In this document: positions 8,751-18,582 of the stretch, piece after piece
Layout of the letters: each line of letters starts with the position of its first letter
Position numbering within the stretch: position 1 is the first letter of the stretch
Assembly: GCF_007827695.1 (NCBI RefSeq)
Contig: NZ_VITA01000005.1
Span: 228,799-292,798, forward strand
Source: Sinorhizobium medicae
Lineage (GTDB): Bacteria > Pseudomonadota > Alphaproteobacteria > Rhizobiales > Rhizobiaceae
Length of the DNA: 64,000 nucleotides
Direction: 5' to 3'
Made by a program: the position numbers and the translations under genes
Notes under the pieces: model-generated
Database searches by the model: none
What the model was told of the DNA's origin: nothing
What the model saw: the letters and a program-made list of their open reading frames with translations, nothing else

Positions 8751-9910
8751 AGGCTCACTCCCGCCATTTTCCATTCCGAAAGAACCGCGTCATCATTTTC
8801 AGCTTCGCATTGCCGGCCGAAGTCCGCCAGATCAGCGGTTGAAGTCAGCCGCGAAAGCGCCCAGACCGCCATGCCTCTGACGGTCGGCGAGGGGTCCGCC
8901 GCCAGCAACTTGCAGACCGGTATCAGGCTCTTTTCGCCGGAATTGCCAGCGGCGATCAAGGCATTCCGGACGAACCGGTCGCGCCCGATGCGCTTGACGG
9001 GAGATCCGGAAAAGAAGGTCCGGAAAGCTGCGTCATCCAGGGTCAGCAGAAACGAGAGCTCCGGTTCCCTAAGATCGTTCCGCGCCTTCAGCTTCATCTC
9101 CGATGCCGAGCGCGCGAACTTGTTCCAGGGACAGGCCGCGAGACAATCGTCGCAGCCATAGATGCGGTTGCCGATCAGCGGCCGGTACTCCGGCGCAATC
9201 GGTCCCTTGTGCTCGATCGTGAGATAAGAGATGCAGCGTCGCGCATCGATTCGGTAGGGCGCTGGAAAGGCATCGGTCGGACAGGCGTCGAGGCAGGCCC
9301 GGCAGGAACCGCAATGGTCGCGTTCGGGCTCGTCCAGTTCCAGTTCGGCGGTCGTGAAAAGGCTGCCGAGAAACAGCCAGGAGCCGAACTCGCGGCTGAC
9401 CAGGTTGGTGTGCTTGCCCTGCCAGCCTATCCCGGCCTTTTCCGCGAGCGGCTTCTCCATGACCGGTGCGGTATCGACGAAGACCTTTACGTCCTCGCCC
9501 GCACGGGCGGCGAAACGCGTTGCGATGTCTTTGAGCCGGCCCTTGACCACGTCGTGATAATCTCGGTTCCGGGCGTAGACGGAGATCGCGCCGCGGTCGC
9601 GCTTGGCAAGGACATCGCGCGGGTCGTCCTCAGGAGCGTAATTCATGCCGAAGAGGGTAATGGAGCGCACATCCCCCCAGAGAACGCGCGGGTCGGATCG
9701 GCGCTCCTCGGTTTCGGCAAGCCACTCCATCGTGCCGTGGCAGCCATCGGCCAGGAACTGCCTCAGCCGCTCCGGCGCTTGCGGGATGGCGTCCGGATGC
9801 GTGATGCGACAGATGTCAAACCCCTTGGCCGCAGCTTCCTCCTTCAGGAAGGCGGTGAGGGTCCGTCGTTTCCTGCCCTGGATCTCCGCTTCTGCGGCGT
9901 TGCCGGGCAT
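8747..9910 (-). CDS. queG: Epoxyqueuosine reductase QueG
   Basis: QueG reduces epoxyqueuosine to queuosine in tRNA, the last step of Q synthesis, using cobalamin and two 4Fe-4S clusters. The 387-residue product carries the family's ferredoxin-like ligands [16 protein letters not shown] and [14 protein letters not shown] (about residues 195-265), then a C-terminal HEAT-like region. The ATG at 9910 follows AAGGA, which overlaps the stop of the upstream glutathione transferase gene; the longer frame (to 9940) lacks a ribosome site. Length and motifs are typical. Confidence 0.93.
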   Translation of the reverse strand: MPGNAAEAEIQGRKRRTLTAFLKEEAAAKGFDICRITHPDAIPQAPERLRQFLADGCHGTMEWLAETEERRSDPRVLWGDVRSITLFGMNYAPEDDPRDVLAKRDRGAISVYARNRDYHDVVKGRLKDIATRFAARAGEDVKVFVDTAPVMEKPLAEKAGIGWQGKHTNLVSREFGSWLFLGSLFTTAELELDEPERDHCGSCRACLDACPTDAFPAPYRIDARRCISYLTIEHKGPIAPEYRPLIGNRIYGCDDCLAACPWNKFARSASEMKLKARNDLREPELSFLLTLDDAAFRTFFSGSPVKRIGRDRFVRNALIAAGNSGEKSLIPVCKLLAADPSPTVRGMAVWALSRLTSTADLADFGRQCEAENDDAVLSEWKMAGVSL

Positions 9911-9920
9911 GATTGCGTCC

Positions 9921-10613
9921 TTAAAAGTCGAGATCCGCATAATGTGAGACCGGGGTCACGCCGCGCACGCGCTCGACGAGCAGAGGCCGGAAGGATGGAC
10001 GCGACTTCAGCCGCTGGTACCATTCCTTGGCGGCCGGCGCATCGGCCCAGTCGATTTCTCCAAGATAGTCGAGCACGGAAATTGCCGCGGCGGCAGCGAG
10101 GTCCGCATAGGAGATGCGGTCGCCGGCAAGCCAGGGACGCGATCCGGCGAGCCAGGAGAGATACTTCATATGCTGGCGGATATTGCTGCGCGAGGTGCGC
10201 AGAACCTTCGAATCCGGCGCGCCGCCGCCCTGGTCCGGAGTCATCTGCAGCTTGAAGATGCGCTCACGCACCAGCGGGCGCGTTACGTCGGCTTCCATCT
10301 TGTGCAGGAACCATTCGGCGAGCCGGCGGATCTCGGCGCGCTGAAACGGGTCCTCCGCAAGAAGGCGGCGGTCGCGCTTCATGATGCCGCTGGTCTCGTC
10401 GAGATATTCGGAGATGATCGTGGCGCCGCAGAGCGCGCGCATGCTGTCGTCGACATAGACAGGGAGCGTACCGGCAGGGTTCAGCGTCAGGAAGTCACGC
10501 CGGTTCTCCCATGGCTGTTCTTCGCTCAGCTCCGTCTGATAGCCATATTCTGAGAGAATAAGGCGTACGAACCGCGAAGCTGGGGACATGGGGTGATGAT
10601 ACAGTGTCGGCAT
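9921..10613 (-). CDS. Glutathione S-transferase family protein
   Basis: The 230-residue protein has the thioredoxin-fold N-terminal domain ([31 protein letters not shown] with the cis-proline) and an all-helical C-terminal domain with the N-capping region [18 protein letters not shown] Ser near residue 10-13 is the likely catalytic residue. The substrate is unknown. It is the first gene of a tight operon with queG (10 bp gap). It is divergent from uppP across 156 bp that should hold both promoters. Confidence 0.88.
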   Translation of the reverse strand: MPTLYHHPMSPASRFVRLILSEYGYQTELSEEQPWENRRDFLTLNPAGTLPVYVDDSMRALCGATIISEYLDETSGIMKRDRRLLAEDPFQRAEIRRLAEWFLHKMEADVTRPLVRERIFKLQMTPDQGGGAPDSKVLRTSRSNIRQHMKYLSWLAGSRPWLAGDRISYADLAAAAAISVLDYLGEIDWADAPAAKEWYQRLKSRPSFRPLLVERVRGVTPVSHYADLDF

Positions 10614-10769
10614 CGATGATCAGATTACAGCTGTTTTCGGGGATATTGGCGTCGCGGCATATGCAACTGGCCACGGCTCGTTACAAGGAGCTATAGGTAG
10701 TTGCGGTGGCAAACACAAGAGAATCGACTTTCTCCTCCCACATCCAATTATATCAGGAATAACGAATTC

Positions 10770-11576
10770 ATGGCGGATCAATCGATCATAAGTGCGCTCG
10801 TGCTCGGGCTTATCGAAGGGCTGACGGAGTTCATCCCGGTGTCGTCGACGGCGCATGTGCTGCTCGCCGGGCACTTTCTCGGCTTCAGGTCGCCCGGAAA
10901 TACTTTCGCCGTTCTGATCCAGCTCGGCGCCATACTGGCGATCCTGCTCGTCTATTTCCAGAAGCTGCTGTCGATCGCGCTGGCCCTCCCCACGAGCGTC
11001 AGGGCGCGCCGTTTCGTCCTGTCGGTTCTCCTCGCCTTCCTCCCGGCGGCGCTGATCGGCGCGGCTGCGCATGGGTTCATCAAGTCGGTGCTCTTCGAGA
11101 CGCCGATGCTGATCTGCGTCGTGCTGATCGTCGGCGGCATCATTCTCTATGTGATCGACCGTCTCCCCTTGACGCCCCGCTATACCGACGTGTTCGATTA
11201 TCCGCCGTCGCTGGCCCTCAAGATCGGCCTCTTCCAGTGCCTCGCCATGATCCCGGGCACATCGCGTTCCGGCGCGACGATCGCCGGCGCCTTGCTGATG
11301 GGAACCGACAAGCGCTCCGCCGCGGAGTTTTCCTTCTTCCTGGCCATGCCGACAATGGTGGGAGCTTTCGCGCTCGATCTTTACAAGAATCGGGAAGCGC
11401 TCTCCATCGACGATATCGGACTGATCGCCGCCGGTTTCATTGCCGCGTTCATCGCCGGCATTTTCGTGGTGCGTTCGCTGCTCGATTTCGTATCGCATCG
11501 CGGCTTCACGCCCTTTGCGATCTGGCGCATCCTCGTCGGCACCGCTGGCCTGGTCGGATTGTGGCTGCTAGGATAG
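10770..11576 (+). CDS. uppP: Undecaprenyl-diphosphatase UppP
   Basis: This integral membrane protein of 268 residues recycles undecaprenyl pyrophosphate to the monophosphate lipid carrier for peptidoglycan and polysaccharide synthesis. Signatures are [17 protein letters not shown] near the N-terminus and [17 protein letters not shown] at about residues 165-181, with about eight hydrophobic helices. The ATG at 10770 follows AGGAA; the longer frame lacks hydrophobic N-terminal character. E. coli calls this gene bacA, but it is unrelated to the rhizobial BacA peptide transporter needed for symbiosis. Confidence 0.95.
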   Translation: MADQSIISALVLGLIEGLTEFIPVSSTAHVLLAGHFLGFRSPGNTFAVLIQLGAILAILLVYFQKLLSIALALPTSVRARRFVLSVLLAFLPAALIGAAAHGFIKSVLFETPMLICVVLIVGGIILYVIDRLPLTPRYTDVFDYPPSLALKIGLFQCLAMIPGTSRSGATIAGALLMGTDKRSAAEFSFFLAMPTMVGAFALDLYKNREALSIDDIGLIAAGFIAAFIAGIFVVRSLLDFVSHRGFTPFAIWRILVGTAGLVGLWLLG

Positions 11577-11590
11577 CGCTACCCGCAAAC

Positions 11591-11628
11591 ATAAAGCCGG
11601 ATGCGTCTCCTTCGAAACGCACCCGGCT
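11591..11628 (-). terminator. Hairpin between convergent uppP and small-protein gene
   Basis: An inverted repeat pairs AGCCGGATGCGT (11595-11606) with ACGCACCCGGCT (11617-11628), with one mismatch. Read on the minus strand it is followed by TTTATGTTT, so it looks like a terminator for the small gene at 11688-11849 and may stop uppP transcripts as well. Confidence 0.55.
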
Positions 11629-11687
11629 CCTGGCCCCCGCCAAAACTGGAAAATGCCTGGCACGAAGCCGAGGCGAAAATGTCCGGC

Positions 11688-11849
11688 CTACTCGCCGGAA
11701 ACCCCGATCGACGCCGTCGTGCACGGGTTGACACCGTAGGCCGGCGTGCAGCCCTTGTTGCTGCTGGCAACGGTGCCGGGTGCCATGAACGAGCCAGCCA
11801 GAATAATCAGTGCCGCAGACGCAAAAAAGATTGCGATCGACTTGCCCAT
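11688..11849 (-). CDS. Small secreted protein of 53 residues, unknown function
   Basis: The frame runs from an ATG at 11849 to a TAG at 11688 and encodes 53 residues. Residues 1-19 (MGKSIAIFFASAALIILAG) form a clear signal-peptide or membrane segment. The remaining 34 residues contain only two cysteines, in SSNKGCTPAYGVNPCTTAS, which could make a disulfide. Upstream is GAAAGG about 10 bases before the ATG, and a terminator-like hairpin follows. It is convergent with uppP. I do not recognise the family. The signal peptide, ribosome site and terminator together support a real gene. It is too small for standard ORF cutoffs. Confidence 0.6.
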   Translation of the reverse strand: MGKSIAIFFASAALIILAGSFMAPGTVASSNKGCTPAYGVNPCTTASIGVSGE

Positions 11850-12040
11850 GGGACGTTATGCCTTTCGAGTGTGATGTCTGCACCGGCAGCGCCCGCTGAG
11901 CGGTGAGTGCGAGCGGTGTTTATGCTGCGATCCTGTCATGATCAATATCAGGGCCAGCTGAATCTGCGGTAAACGGAATTCGGATTTTCAACTGCTGCAG
12001 AACTGCAACGCTGTTGCTAAATAGGCACAGTGGGGGCCGC

Positions 12041-12066
12041 AAAAAAGCCGCCGGCGAACCGGAGGC
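12041..12066 (-). terminator. Rho-independent terminator of the NDUFA9-like gene
   Basis: On the minus strand, GCCTCCGG pairs with CCGGCGGC around a TTCG loop and is followed by six T residues (12041-12046). It begins 29 bp after the stop codon of the gene ending at 12095. Confidence 0.8.
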
Positions 12067-12094
12067 GTAAGTGCGTTCGCAGCGGAGCCGCGGC

Positions 12095-13075
12095 TCAGGC
12101 GGCGCGGCCGGTGCGGGTATATTGCCCGTGCGGGCGATAGCGTACGAGATAGGTCGGCAGGATCGACTCGAGCATTGTCGGCTCGATGCCTATACCGGCA
12201 AACGTGCGCCCTTCAGTTTCAGCCATTGCGGAAACGACATTGTCCGATTTCAGCAACACGACCTGATCGGCCGTGAGCGGCGGTTCGATGAACGGCACCA
12301 GCGAAGCGACGCTGCCCATCAGAGAGGCGATGCCGAAGGGGAGCGAGACGAAGGAGCGCTTGCGGTCGATCGTCTTCAGCATGATATCGAGACATTCGCG
12401 GAACGAGAGCACCTGCGGTCCACCGAGTTCGTAGATCGTGCCACCCGCGAGCTTGCCGTCGACGGAGCGGGCCACAGCCTCGGCGACGTCCGTGACGTAA
12501 ACCGGCTGAAACCTGGTATTGCCGCCGCCGATGAGCGGCAGGACCGGCGAGAACCGAGCCATTTCGGCGAATTTGTTGAAAAAGCCGTCTTCGGGGCCAA
12601 AGATGATCGAGGGGCGAAGGATCACGGCGGTGGGAAGTATCTCCAGGATCGCTGCCTCTGCGCGCCCCTTCGTCCGTGCATAGCTCGAGTCGGACCTCGC
12701 GTCGGCACCAATTGCCGAGATATGGGTCAGAGTTGCGCCCGTCGCCCGCGCCGCCTCGGCGACCGCCCGGGCACCGAAATCCTGAACCGCGTCGAAGGTG
12801 TTGCGGCCGTTTTCGAAGAGTACGCCGACGCAATTGATCACATGATCGGCGCCATCGACCGCGCGATCGACCGAGTTGCGATAGCGTAGGTTGGCCTGAA
12901 CGAATGAGATCTGCCCGACATTGCCGAGCGGTTGCAGGTGGCCGGCAAGATCCGGACGGCGAACGGCGACGCGAATACGGTAGCCGCGTTTGGCAAGTGC
13001 GCGCACCACATGACGGCCGACAAATCCGGATCCGCCGAAAATCGTCACCAGCGGCGGAAGATTGGACAAGGTCAT
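12095..13075 (-). CDS. Complex I NDUFA9-subunit-like NAD(P)-binding protein
   Basis: The 326-residue protein starts with a Rossmann loop, VTIFGGSGFVGRHVVRAL. It keeps the atypical-SDR plan of NDUFA9-like proteins (HISAIGADARSDSSYARTKGRAE at about residues 112-134, RPSIIFGPEDGFFNKFA near 146-162). In mitochondria NDUFA9 is an accessory complex I subunit that binds NADPH; bacterial relatives are often annotated the same way but may act in quinone or lipid metabolism. The ATG at 13075 follows AGGAG. A strong terminator follows. Confidence 0.88.
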   Translation of the reverse strand: MTLSNLPPLVTIFGGSGFVGRHVVRALAKRGYRIRVAVRRPDLAGHLQPLGNVGQISFVQANLRYRNSVDRAVDGADHVINCVGVLFENGRNTFDAVQDFGARAVAEAARATGATLTHISAIGADARSDSSYARTKGRAEAAILEILPTAVILRPSIIFGPEDGFFNKFAEMARFSPVLPLIGGGNTRFQPVYVTDVAEAVARSVDGKLAGGTIYELGGPQVLSFRECLDIMLKTIDRKRSFVSLPFGIASLMGSVASLVPFIEPPLTADQVVLLKSDNVVSAMAETEGRTFAGIGIEPTMLESILPTYLVRYRPHGQYTRTGRAA

Positions 13076-13195
13076 GAGAAACGCACTCCTGATGCCAATG
13101 GAAGAATTGCTTGCTACATAGCCCAAGCGGCGAGCGAGGTGAAGGCCATTCCGCGCGCTTCGGAGGCCTCCTTCGATGCTTCGCCGAACCTCGCC

Positions 13196-13483
13196 TCAGA
13201 CGCCTTCGACGACCACCATCTCGGCATCGGCGGCCTCCTGTCGGATGGCCGCGGCAATCTGGTATTCCGGCGAGTTGTAGCAATCGACCGCCGCCTGAAG
13301 CGAGGGGAATTCAATGATGACGTTGCGGGCGCGAACGGCACCTTCGAGCCGTTGGAACTGCCCGCCGCGCGCGAGGAAGGACGCGCCGTATTTCTCGAAG
13401 GCGGGCTTTGCCGCCGCCACATAGTCCTTGTAGCGTTCGGGGTCCCTTATATCGACCCGAGCGATCCAGTATCCTTTGGCCAT
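13196..13483 (-). CDS. DUF1330 domain protein
   Basis: This 95-residue protein is a single DUF1330 domain of the dimeric alpha/beta-barrel type: MAKGYWIARVDIRDPERYKDYV at the start, FLARGG near residue 36 and the ending MVVVEGV. The function of the family is not known. It lies 104 bp downstream of pyrF on the same strand and could be a distal member of the pmtA-phosphatase-pyrF unit or be transcribed alone. Confidence 0.88.
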   Translation of the reverse strand: MAKGYWIARVDIRDPERYKDYVAAAKPAFEKYGASFLARGGQFQRLEGAVRARNVIIEFPSLQAAVDCYNSPEYQIAAAIRQEAADAEMVVVEGV

Positions 13484-13587
13484 TGTGAGCTCCTCGTCAT
13501 CAGCGAAATGCAGACGGGATAGTTACTTCCGGCAAATTGTGTCCGGGGTCAAGCATGCCGGACGCAGTCCGGTGGGGTATGCGCCAA

Positions 13588-14286
13588 TCAGCCGGAAAGG
13601 GCGCTCTCCATCTCGGCCAGAATCGCGCGGCTTGCTGCAAGAGGGTCAGGCGCGGCAACGATTGGCCGCCCGACGACGAGATGGCTCGAGCCGGCCGCAA
13701 GCGCATCGGCCGGCGTCATCACCCGCTTCTGGTCGCCTTTTTCCGCGCCGGCCGGGCGGATGCCCGGTGTCACCAGCGCCATGTCGCCGCCAATGATCTT
13801 GCGCACCGCGGCGGCCTCCGCCGCCGAGCAGACAATGCCTCCCATGCCCGCGGCGTGTGCCTGCTCGGCACGGCGCAGGACCAGGCTTTGCGGATCATAA
13901 TTGTAGCCGGCATCCATCACGTCCTGCTCGTCCATGGAGGTGAGCACCGTCACTGCAAGCAGGCAGAGGTTTGAGCCTCTGGCCGCCTCGACGGCTGATT
14001 TCATCGCCTTGGGATAGGCATGGAGCGTCAGCATCGACACGCCCATCTTGACGATGTTCTCCACGCCCTTCGCGACCGTGTTGTCGATGTCGAGCAGCTT
14101 CATGTCCAGAAAGACCTGCTTGCCGCTCGCGGCGAGATCGCGCGCGAAGTCGAGACCGCCAGCGAATGCCAGTTGGTAGCCTATCTTATAGAAGAGGACT
14201 TCCTCACCGAGCGCCGAGACGATTTTTTCGGCCTCGGCCAGCGTTGGAAGATCAAGGCCGACGATCAGCCGGTCGCGTGCGCTCAT
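13588..14286 (-). CDS. pyrF: Orotidine 5'-phosphate decarboxylase
   Basis: PyrF converts OMP to UMP, the last step of de novo pyrimidine synthesis. The 232-residue product is a TIM barrel with [15 protein letters not shown] at the N-terminus, the catalytic block [14 protein letters not shown] (Asp-x-Lys-x-x-Asp-x-x) near residues 58-71, [12 protein letters not shown] and the phosphate-binding VTPGIRP and VVGRPIVAA. The ATG at 14286 lies 7 bp after the stop of the phosphatase-like gene, with its ribosome site (CAGGGG) inside that gene. Confidence 0.95.
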   Translation of the reverse strand: MSARDRLIVGLDLPTLAEAEKIVSALGEEVLFYKIGYQLAFAGGLDFARDLAASGKQVFLDMKLLDIDNTVAKGVENIVKMGVSMLTLHAYPKAMKSAVEAARGSNLCLLAVTVLTSMDEQDVMDAGYNYDPQSLVLRRAEQAHAAGMGGIVCSAAEAAAVRKIIGGDMALVTPGIRPAGAEKGDQKRVMTPADALAAGSSHLVVGRPIVAAPDPLAASRAILAEMESALSG

Positions 14287-14293
14287 ATCGAGT

Positions 14294-14893
14294 CTACCCC
14301 TGCCAGGTTTCCATCGGCGTCCAGTCGCATGTGACGGCGCGATCCGCAAGACGGAAGGCGAAGAGATTGCCGCCCCCCGGCAACTGGTCGGCGATGCGGG
14401 CGATCGCCGTGCCAGTCATCCGGCATTTGAGCAGCGTGCCGACGCCGCCATGGCCGATGAACGCTATGGGTATGGACGGATCATGCCGGTCGAGGATGGA
14501 AAAGACGGCCCTCGAGATCCGTGCCTGTGCGTCCACGGCGCGCTCCCAGCCATCGAAGCTTGCCTCGGGTCGGGCAAAGAACTCATCGGCCGCCTTCTCG
14601 AACGCGTCCGGCGGCAGGAAACCGGTGGAGGAACGGTCGTTCTCGCCCATCGCCTGGTCCGTTTCGGTCGCAATACCGGCAGCATCGGCCAGTATCCGCG
14701 CCGTTTCGACCGCCTTCGTCTCGCCGCTGGAGATGATGCGCCCAAGCAAACGGACCCATGGCTTCTTCGCCGTGGCACGCGCGCGGGCCGCGCCTAATTC
14801 GGAAAGACCCCATTGCGGTACGGGAACCGCGGGTTCGATCCTGATCTGTGGATGCGTGAGATAGATGCCGAACACCGCACTAAGCGCCGTCAA
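14294..14893 (-). CDS. Histidine-phosphatase-superfamily protein with degenerate RHG motif
   Basis: The 199-residue protein has the histidine phosphatase (phosphoglycerate mutase) fold pattern: YLTHPQI at residues 11-17 where active enzymes have the RHG motif, [14 protein letters not shown] near residue 55, and [11 protein letters not shown] near 145. Both histidines are kept but the first arginine is replaced by threonine, so catalysis is uncertain. The start codon appears to be TTG at 14893, overlapping the TGA of pmtA; a GTG at 14875 is the alternative, and neither has a strong ribosome site. It lies between pmtA and pyrF. Confidence 0.75.
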   Translation of the reverse strand: MTALSAVFGIYLTHPQIRIEPAVPVPQWGLSELGAARARATAKKPWVRLLGRIISSGETKAVETARILADAAGIATETDQAMGENDRSSTGFLPPDAFEKAADEFFARPEASFDGWERAVDAQARISRAVFSILDRHDPSIPIAFIGHGGVGTLLKCRMTGTAIARIADQLPGGGNLFAFRLADRAVTCDWTPMETWQG

Positions 14894-15492
14894 TGCGTCT
14901 TGCGGTAGACCCAGAGCTGTGCGGGCGGAATGTTGCGCACGACGAAGTCGAAATGCTGGATGCGGTAGCTATCCGGCACGGCGACGACCGGAGACATCGG
15001 GCCGTAGGAAATCTGAATGACGGGGCGGCCGAAAGGGATGCGCGAGAGCAGGTCTTCAAGCAGCTCGACGCGGCGGTGCATCGGGAAGTTCAAAAGCGGT
15101 ACGGCGGAAATGACGCTGTCGAACTGCTGGTCTTTCAGGGAACCAAGCGTGCGGTCAAGATCAAACGCGTCGCCATTGATGAACTGAACGCCGTCGAATT
15201 GCGCCTTGAGCTGGTTGTAGAAATCGGTCGAATATTCGATCGATATCAGCTTTTCAGGCTCTATGCCGCGCTCGAGGATCGCCTTGGTGATCACGCCGGT
15301 GCCGGGGCCAAGCTCAAGGACGGGCAGGCCGGAGTCCGGATCGACGACGCTTGCCATACGGCGCGCCGTCACCGAGGATGTCGGGAGTATCGCGCCGACG
15401 GCGCGGCTGTTGCTCATCCAACCCTTGAAGAAGCGGATTTCTTCGTCGAATTTCCGACCGAATTTTTCCTTCACCCTCAAGCGCAAGCTCAT
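14890..15492 (-). CDS. pmtA: Phosphatidylethanolamine N-methyltransferase PmtA
   Basis: PmtA methylates phosphatidylethanolamine to phosphatidylcholine with S-adenosylmethionine at the inner membrane; this route is one of two to phosphatidylcholine in Sinorhizobium. The 200-residue soluble-type protein starts MSLRLRVKEKFGRKFDEEI. SAM motif I (VLELGPGTGVITKAIL) is at about residues 54-69 and IPFGRPVIQISYGP near 152-165. The size and sequence fit the Sinorhizobium-type enzyme rather than the Rhodobacter type. The ATG at 15492 follows GAGGGG. The stop overlaps the next gene's start. The location next to dnaN matches what I recall of S. meliloti. Confidence 0.9.
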   Translation of the reverse strand: MSLRLRVKEKFGRKFDEEIRFFKGWMSNSRAVGAILPTSSVTARRMASVVDPDSGLPVLELGPGTGVITKAILERGIEPEKLISIEYSTDFYNQLKAQFDGVQFINGDAFDLDRTLGSLKDQQFDSVISAVPLLNFPMHRRVELLEDLLSRIPFGRPVIQISYGPMSPVVAVPDSYRIQHFDFVVRNIPPAQLWVYRKTH

Positions 15493-15693
15493 CGAATCCC
15501 CTCGCATGTATCATTGCAGCTGCGCTCTTATCGTGATTCGCCGGGCTGCGTGAGCATTTATTCATAATGTGCTTCTATCTGCGGCAAAAACAAGTCCGGC
15601 TGCGTCTAAAAGCGACAGTGCATGAACAATGCGCGACGGGAAATAGGATGAAGCGCGCCGAAGGGCGGTTTCATCCGTACCTGCGACAGGCCG

Positions 15694-16812
15694 TTAGACT
15701 CGCATCGGCATTAGGACGTAGAGCGCGTCATCCGCGGCCAGGTCGCGTACCAGCGTCGGCGAACCGGGATCTGCGAGCAGGAAGACCGCCTCGCTGCCGG
15801 TCAGTTGCGCGGTGATGTCGAGAAGATACTTTGCGTTGAATCCGATCTCGAGCGGATCACTTTCGTAGCCGACCGGCACTTCTTCGGTGGCGCTGCCCGA
15901 ATCCGGGTTGTTTACCGTCAGCGTCATCTGGCCATCGGTGAGTGCCAGCTTCACGGCGCGTCCGCGTTCGGACGAGATCGTCGAGACGCGGTCGACGGCC
16001 TGCGAGAAGGACTGGCAGTCGACGCGCAATTCCTTGTCATTGCTGGCGGGGATCACGCGCTGATAGTCGGGGAAGGTCCCGTCGATCAGCTTCGACGTCA
16101 TGACGATGGAGCCGATCGTCAACCGGATTTTCGCGTCCGAGACCTCGACTGTGACGACGACGTCGGGATTGTCGAGCAATTTTTGCAATTCGCTTACGGT
16201 TTTGCGCGGGATGATGATGCCGGGCATGCCCTCGGAGCCGGACGGGGCTTCGACATCAGCACGGGCGAGCCTGTGTCCGTCGGTCGCGACGGCGCGCAGC
16301 TTCAGTTCGCCGTTGCTCTCGACCGTGTGCACGAAAATGCCGTTCAGATAATAGCGCGTCTCTTCCGTCGAAATCGCGAACTGCGTGCGGTCGATCAGCA
16401 TCTTCAGATCGGTCGCCTTCAGGCGGAAGGAATGCGAGAACGTGCCGGCGGTCAGGTCGGGGAAGTCCGATTGGGGCAGGCACTGCAGCGAAAATTTGGA
16501 GCGGCCGGAGGCGACCGTCATCGCCGTGCCCTCCGCATTGGTGGCAAGCAGCACCTCTGAACCGTCGGGCAACTTGCGCACGATGTCATAGAGCAGGTGC
16601 GCCGGAACGGTCGTGGCGCCCGCCTGCTCGACCTGCGCCTGCGTCGCCTCGGTGATCTCCAGGTCGAGGTCGGTCGCCTTCATTTCGAGACTGGCGCCGT
16701 CGGAGCGCAAGAGCACGTTCGAAAGGATCGGGATCGTATTTCGCCGTTCCACCACACGGTGGACATGGTTCAGCGATTTCAACAGGTTGGACCGCTCTAG
16801 AGTAATACGCAT
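15694..16812 (-). CDS. dnaN: DNA polymerase III subunit beta (sliding clamp)
   Basis: The 372-residue product begins MRITLERSNLLKSLNHVHRVVERR and has the three-domain clamp layout, ending LYVLMPMRV, the typical clamp C-terminus. It encircles DNA and tethers polymerase III. The ATG at 16812 is preferred over an in-frame TTG at 16830 because it matches the conserved N-terminus. dnaN here is about 33 kb from dnaA, as usual in Rhizobiales, where the dnaA-dnaN operon has been split. Confidence 0.96.
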   Translation of the reverse strand: MRITLERSNLLKSLNHVHRVVERRNTIPILSNVLLRSDGASLEMKATDLDLEITEATQAQVEQAGATTVPAHLLYDIVRKLPDGSEVLLATNAEGTAMTVASGRSKFSLQCLPQSDFPDLTAGTFSHSFRLKATDLKMLIDRTQFAISTEETRYYLNGIFVHTVESNGELKLRAVATDGHRLARADVEAPSGSEGMPGIIIPRKTVSELQKLLDNPDVVVTVEVSDAKIRLTIGSIVMTSKLIDGTFPDYQRVIPASNDKELRVDCQSFSQAVDRVSTISSERGRAVKLALTDGQMTLTVNNPDSGSATEEVPVGYESDPLEIGFNAKYLLDITAQLTGSEAVFLLADPGSPTLVRDLAADDALYVLMPMRV

Positions 16813-17073
16813 GGATGCTACCGCTTTCAACCGTTGCCGGGGCGGGCGAGGGTCACCGCCGCGGCGTCAACTGCGTGCCCCGGCCGCTTGGCCGGAAGGA
16901 TGTGGACGGGCAAAATGGCAGAAAGAGAGCCGAAAAAGCAAGGGGTTTCGCGGCCTCTTCCCCAAATGCGAGGCTGTGGGCGCGGCCCGCCCTTGCCCCG
17001 GGCTTCCCGCTCACTCATAAAGGGCGCGAGCCGGCTCGTCGTAACCATCGTCCGGTATTTGCAAGGGCCCGCA

Positions 17074-18036
17074 ATGATCGGGGCCACGAGGGATTGGAAG
17101 GCGGCGTTGGAGAAGCAGCAATCGGCGGAAGTGTCGGAAAAGGAACGGCAACGCGGCTTTCGCCTGCACAATGCGAATATTCCCGCGCGTCCGCTGGAGC
17201 CGTGCCTTTATCTCGTCGCAACGCCGATCGGCAATCTCGGCGACATCACCCTCAGAGCCCTCGAGACAATTGCCGCGGCGGACGTCCTCGCCTGCGAAGA
17301 CACGCGCGTGACGCGGGTCCTGCTCGACCGCTACGGCATCGTCAACCGGCCTATCGCCTATCACGAGCACAATGCCGCCGAGGCAGGTCCGCGCCTGCTT
17401 GCAGCGCTTGACGGCGGCAAATCGGTGGCACTCGTTTCCGACGCAGGCACGCCGCTCGTCTCCGATCCTGGCTATCGTCTGGCGCAGCAGGCGGTCGAGG
17501 CCGGGTACCGGGTGGTGCCGGTGCCGGGACCCTCGGCGCCGCTTGCGGCTCTCGTCGGTTCCGGCCTTCCGAGCGATGCCTTCCTCTTCGCCGGCTTCCT
17601 GCCGGGTAAGGACAAGGCCAAGCGCGACCGGCTTGCGGAACTCGCCAACATCCCGGCCACTCTCATCTTCTTCGAGTCCCCGCATCGCATCGCCGCGACC
17701 CTCACTGCTGCCGCCGAGGTTCTCGGCGAAGACCGGAGGGCGGCCGTCTGCCGCGAACTGACCAAGGCTTTCGAGGAGTTCCGCCGAGGCACGCTCGGCG
17801 AGCTCAGGACAGCTTACGACGAAGGCGGCAATGTGAAGGGCGAGATCGTCCTGGTGGTCGGTCCGCCCGAGGCAAGGCCGCAGCCGGAGGCAGCCGATAT
17901 CGACGCGCTCCTCAGGGCGCTTGCCCGAGATCTGCCGATGGGCAAGGCAGCGACGGAGGCCGCGCATCGCACAGGACTTGCACGCAAGGCGCTTTACGAC
18001 CGGCTCCTCGAGCTCAAGGACAGCGATGAAGGCTGA
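17074..18036 (+). CDS. rsmI: 16S rRNA (cytidine-1402 2'-O)-methyltransferase
   Basis: RsmI methylates the ribose of C1402 in the decoding centre of 16S rRNA. The 320-residue product is a tetrapyrrole-methylase-fold protein with [19 protein letters not shown] at about residues 45-63, [27 protein letters not shown] and [10 protein letters not shown]. The chosen ATG at 17074 follows AAGGG; the longer frame would add 80 low-complexity residues. The 260 bp between dnaN and rsmI hold no gene and should carry both divergent promoters. Its end overlaps yraN by 11 bp. Confidence 0.94.
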   Translation: MIGATRDWKAALEKQQSAEVSEKERQRGFRLHNANIPARPLEPCLYLVATPIGNLGDITLRALETIAAADVLACEDTRVTRVLLDRYGIVNRPIAYHEHNAAEAGPRLLAALDGGKSVALVSDAGTPLVSDPGYRLAQQAVEAGYRVVPVPGPSAPLAALVGSGLPSDAFLFAGFLPGKDKAKRDRLAELANIPATLIFFESPHRIAATLTAAAEVLGEDRRAAVCRELTKAFEEFRRGTLGELRTAYDEGGNVKGEIVLVVGPPEARPQPEAADIDALLRALARDLPMGKAATEAAHRTGLARKALYDRLLELKDSDEG

Positions 18037-18394
18037 GCGATCGGACGACCTCAAGCTGAAGGCTCTGAAGCGGGGCCATCTGGCCGAATACCGCGCGGCG
18101 CTCTGCCTGATCCTGAAAGGTTACCGCATCGTTGCGATGCGCTATCGCACCAGGCTGGGTGAAATCGACATCATCGCCCGGCGCGGGGATCTCATCGCCT
18201 GCGTCGAGGTGAAGGCCCGGCGGAGTTTTGACGATGCGATCTTCGCCGTTTCCAGCACTGCGCAACGACGCATCCGTGCCGCAAGCGAGGTTTGGCTGTC
18301 GCGTCAGGGCGACTTCCATCGCCTGTCGCTGCGCCACGATATCGTCGCCGTCATGCCCTGGCGATGGCCGCGGCATCTGACGGACGCTTTTTGA
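18026..18394 (+). CDS. yraN: YraN family (UPF0102) endonuclease-like protein
   Basis: The 122-residue protein starts inside the end of rsmI, with AAGGA ahead of the ATG. It shows the UPF0102 core: [19 protein letters not shown], then [28 protein letters not shown] (about residues 44-71). There the E-x-D and E-x-K residues form a Holliday-junction-resolvase-like nuclease core. Its role is uncertain. The rsmI-yraN-gshB order is conserved in Rhizobiales. Confidence 0.92.
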   Translation: MKAERSDDLKLKALKRGHLAEYRAALCLILKGYRIVAMRYRTRLGEIDIIARRGDLIACVEVKARRSFDDAIFAVSSTAQRRIRAASEVWLSRQGDFHRLSLRHDIVAVMPWRWPRHLTDAF

Positions 18395-18582
18395 TCGGCG
18401 GGAGCGGCAGGAGCCTTCTTGCCTAACCACGGTACGCATTCTACATCTTGCTGGCTTTTCTGCGTGCCGCCTTTTCAGGAGTACAGGCGCAGCATCGCGT
18501 TGAAGTGCCGTATAATTCGATTTCCGGCCGACACCGGCCGAAGGAACTATGCGGATCGAAGATCCAGATCAGGAATGGGAAG

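Noticed and set aside
10620..11498. 292-codon minus-strand frame opposite uppP
   Set aside because: Low-complexity, Arg/Glu/Gln-rich shadow of the clearly recognised uppP gene.
10770..11576. Symbiotic BacA peptide transporter
   Set aside because: The sequence is undecaprenyl-diphosphatase (called BacA only in E. coli); its motifs do not match the SbmA/BacA transporter.
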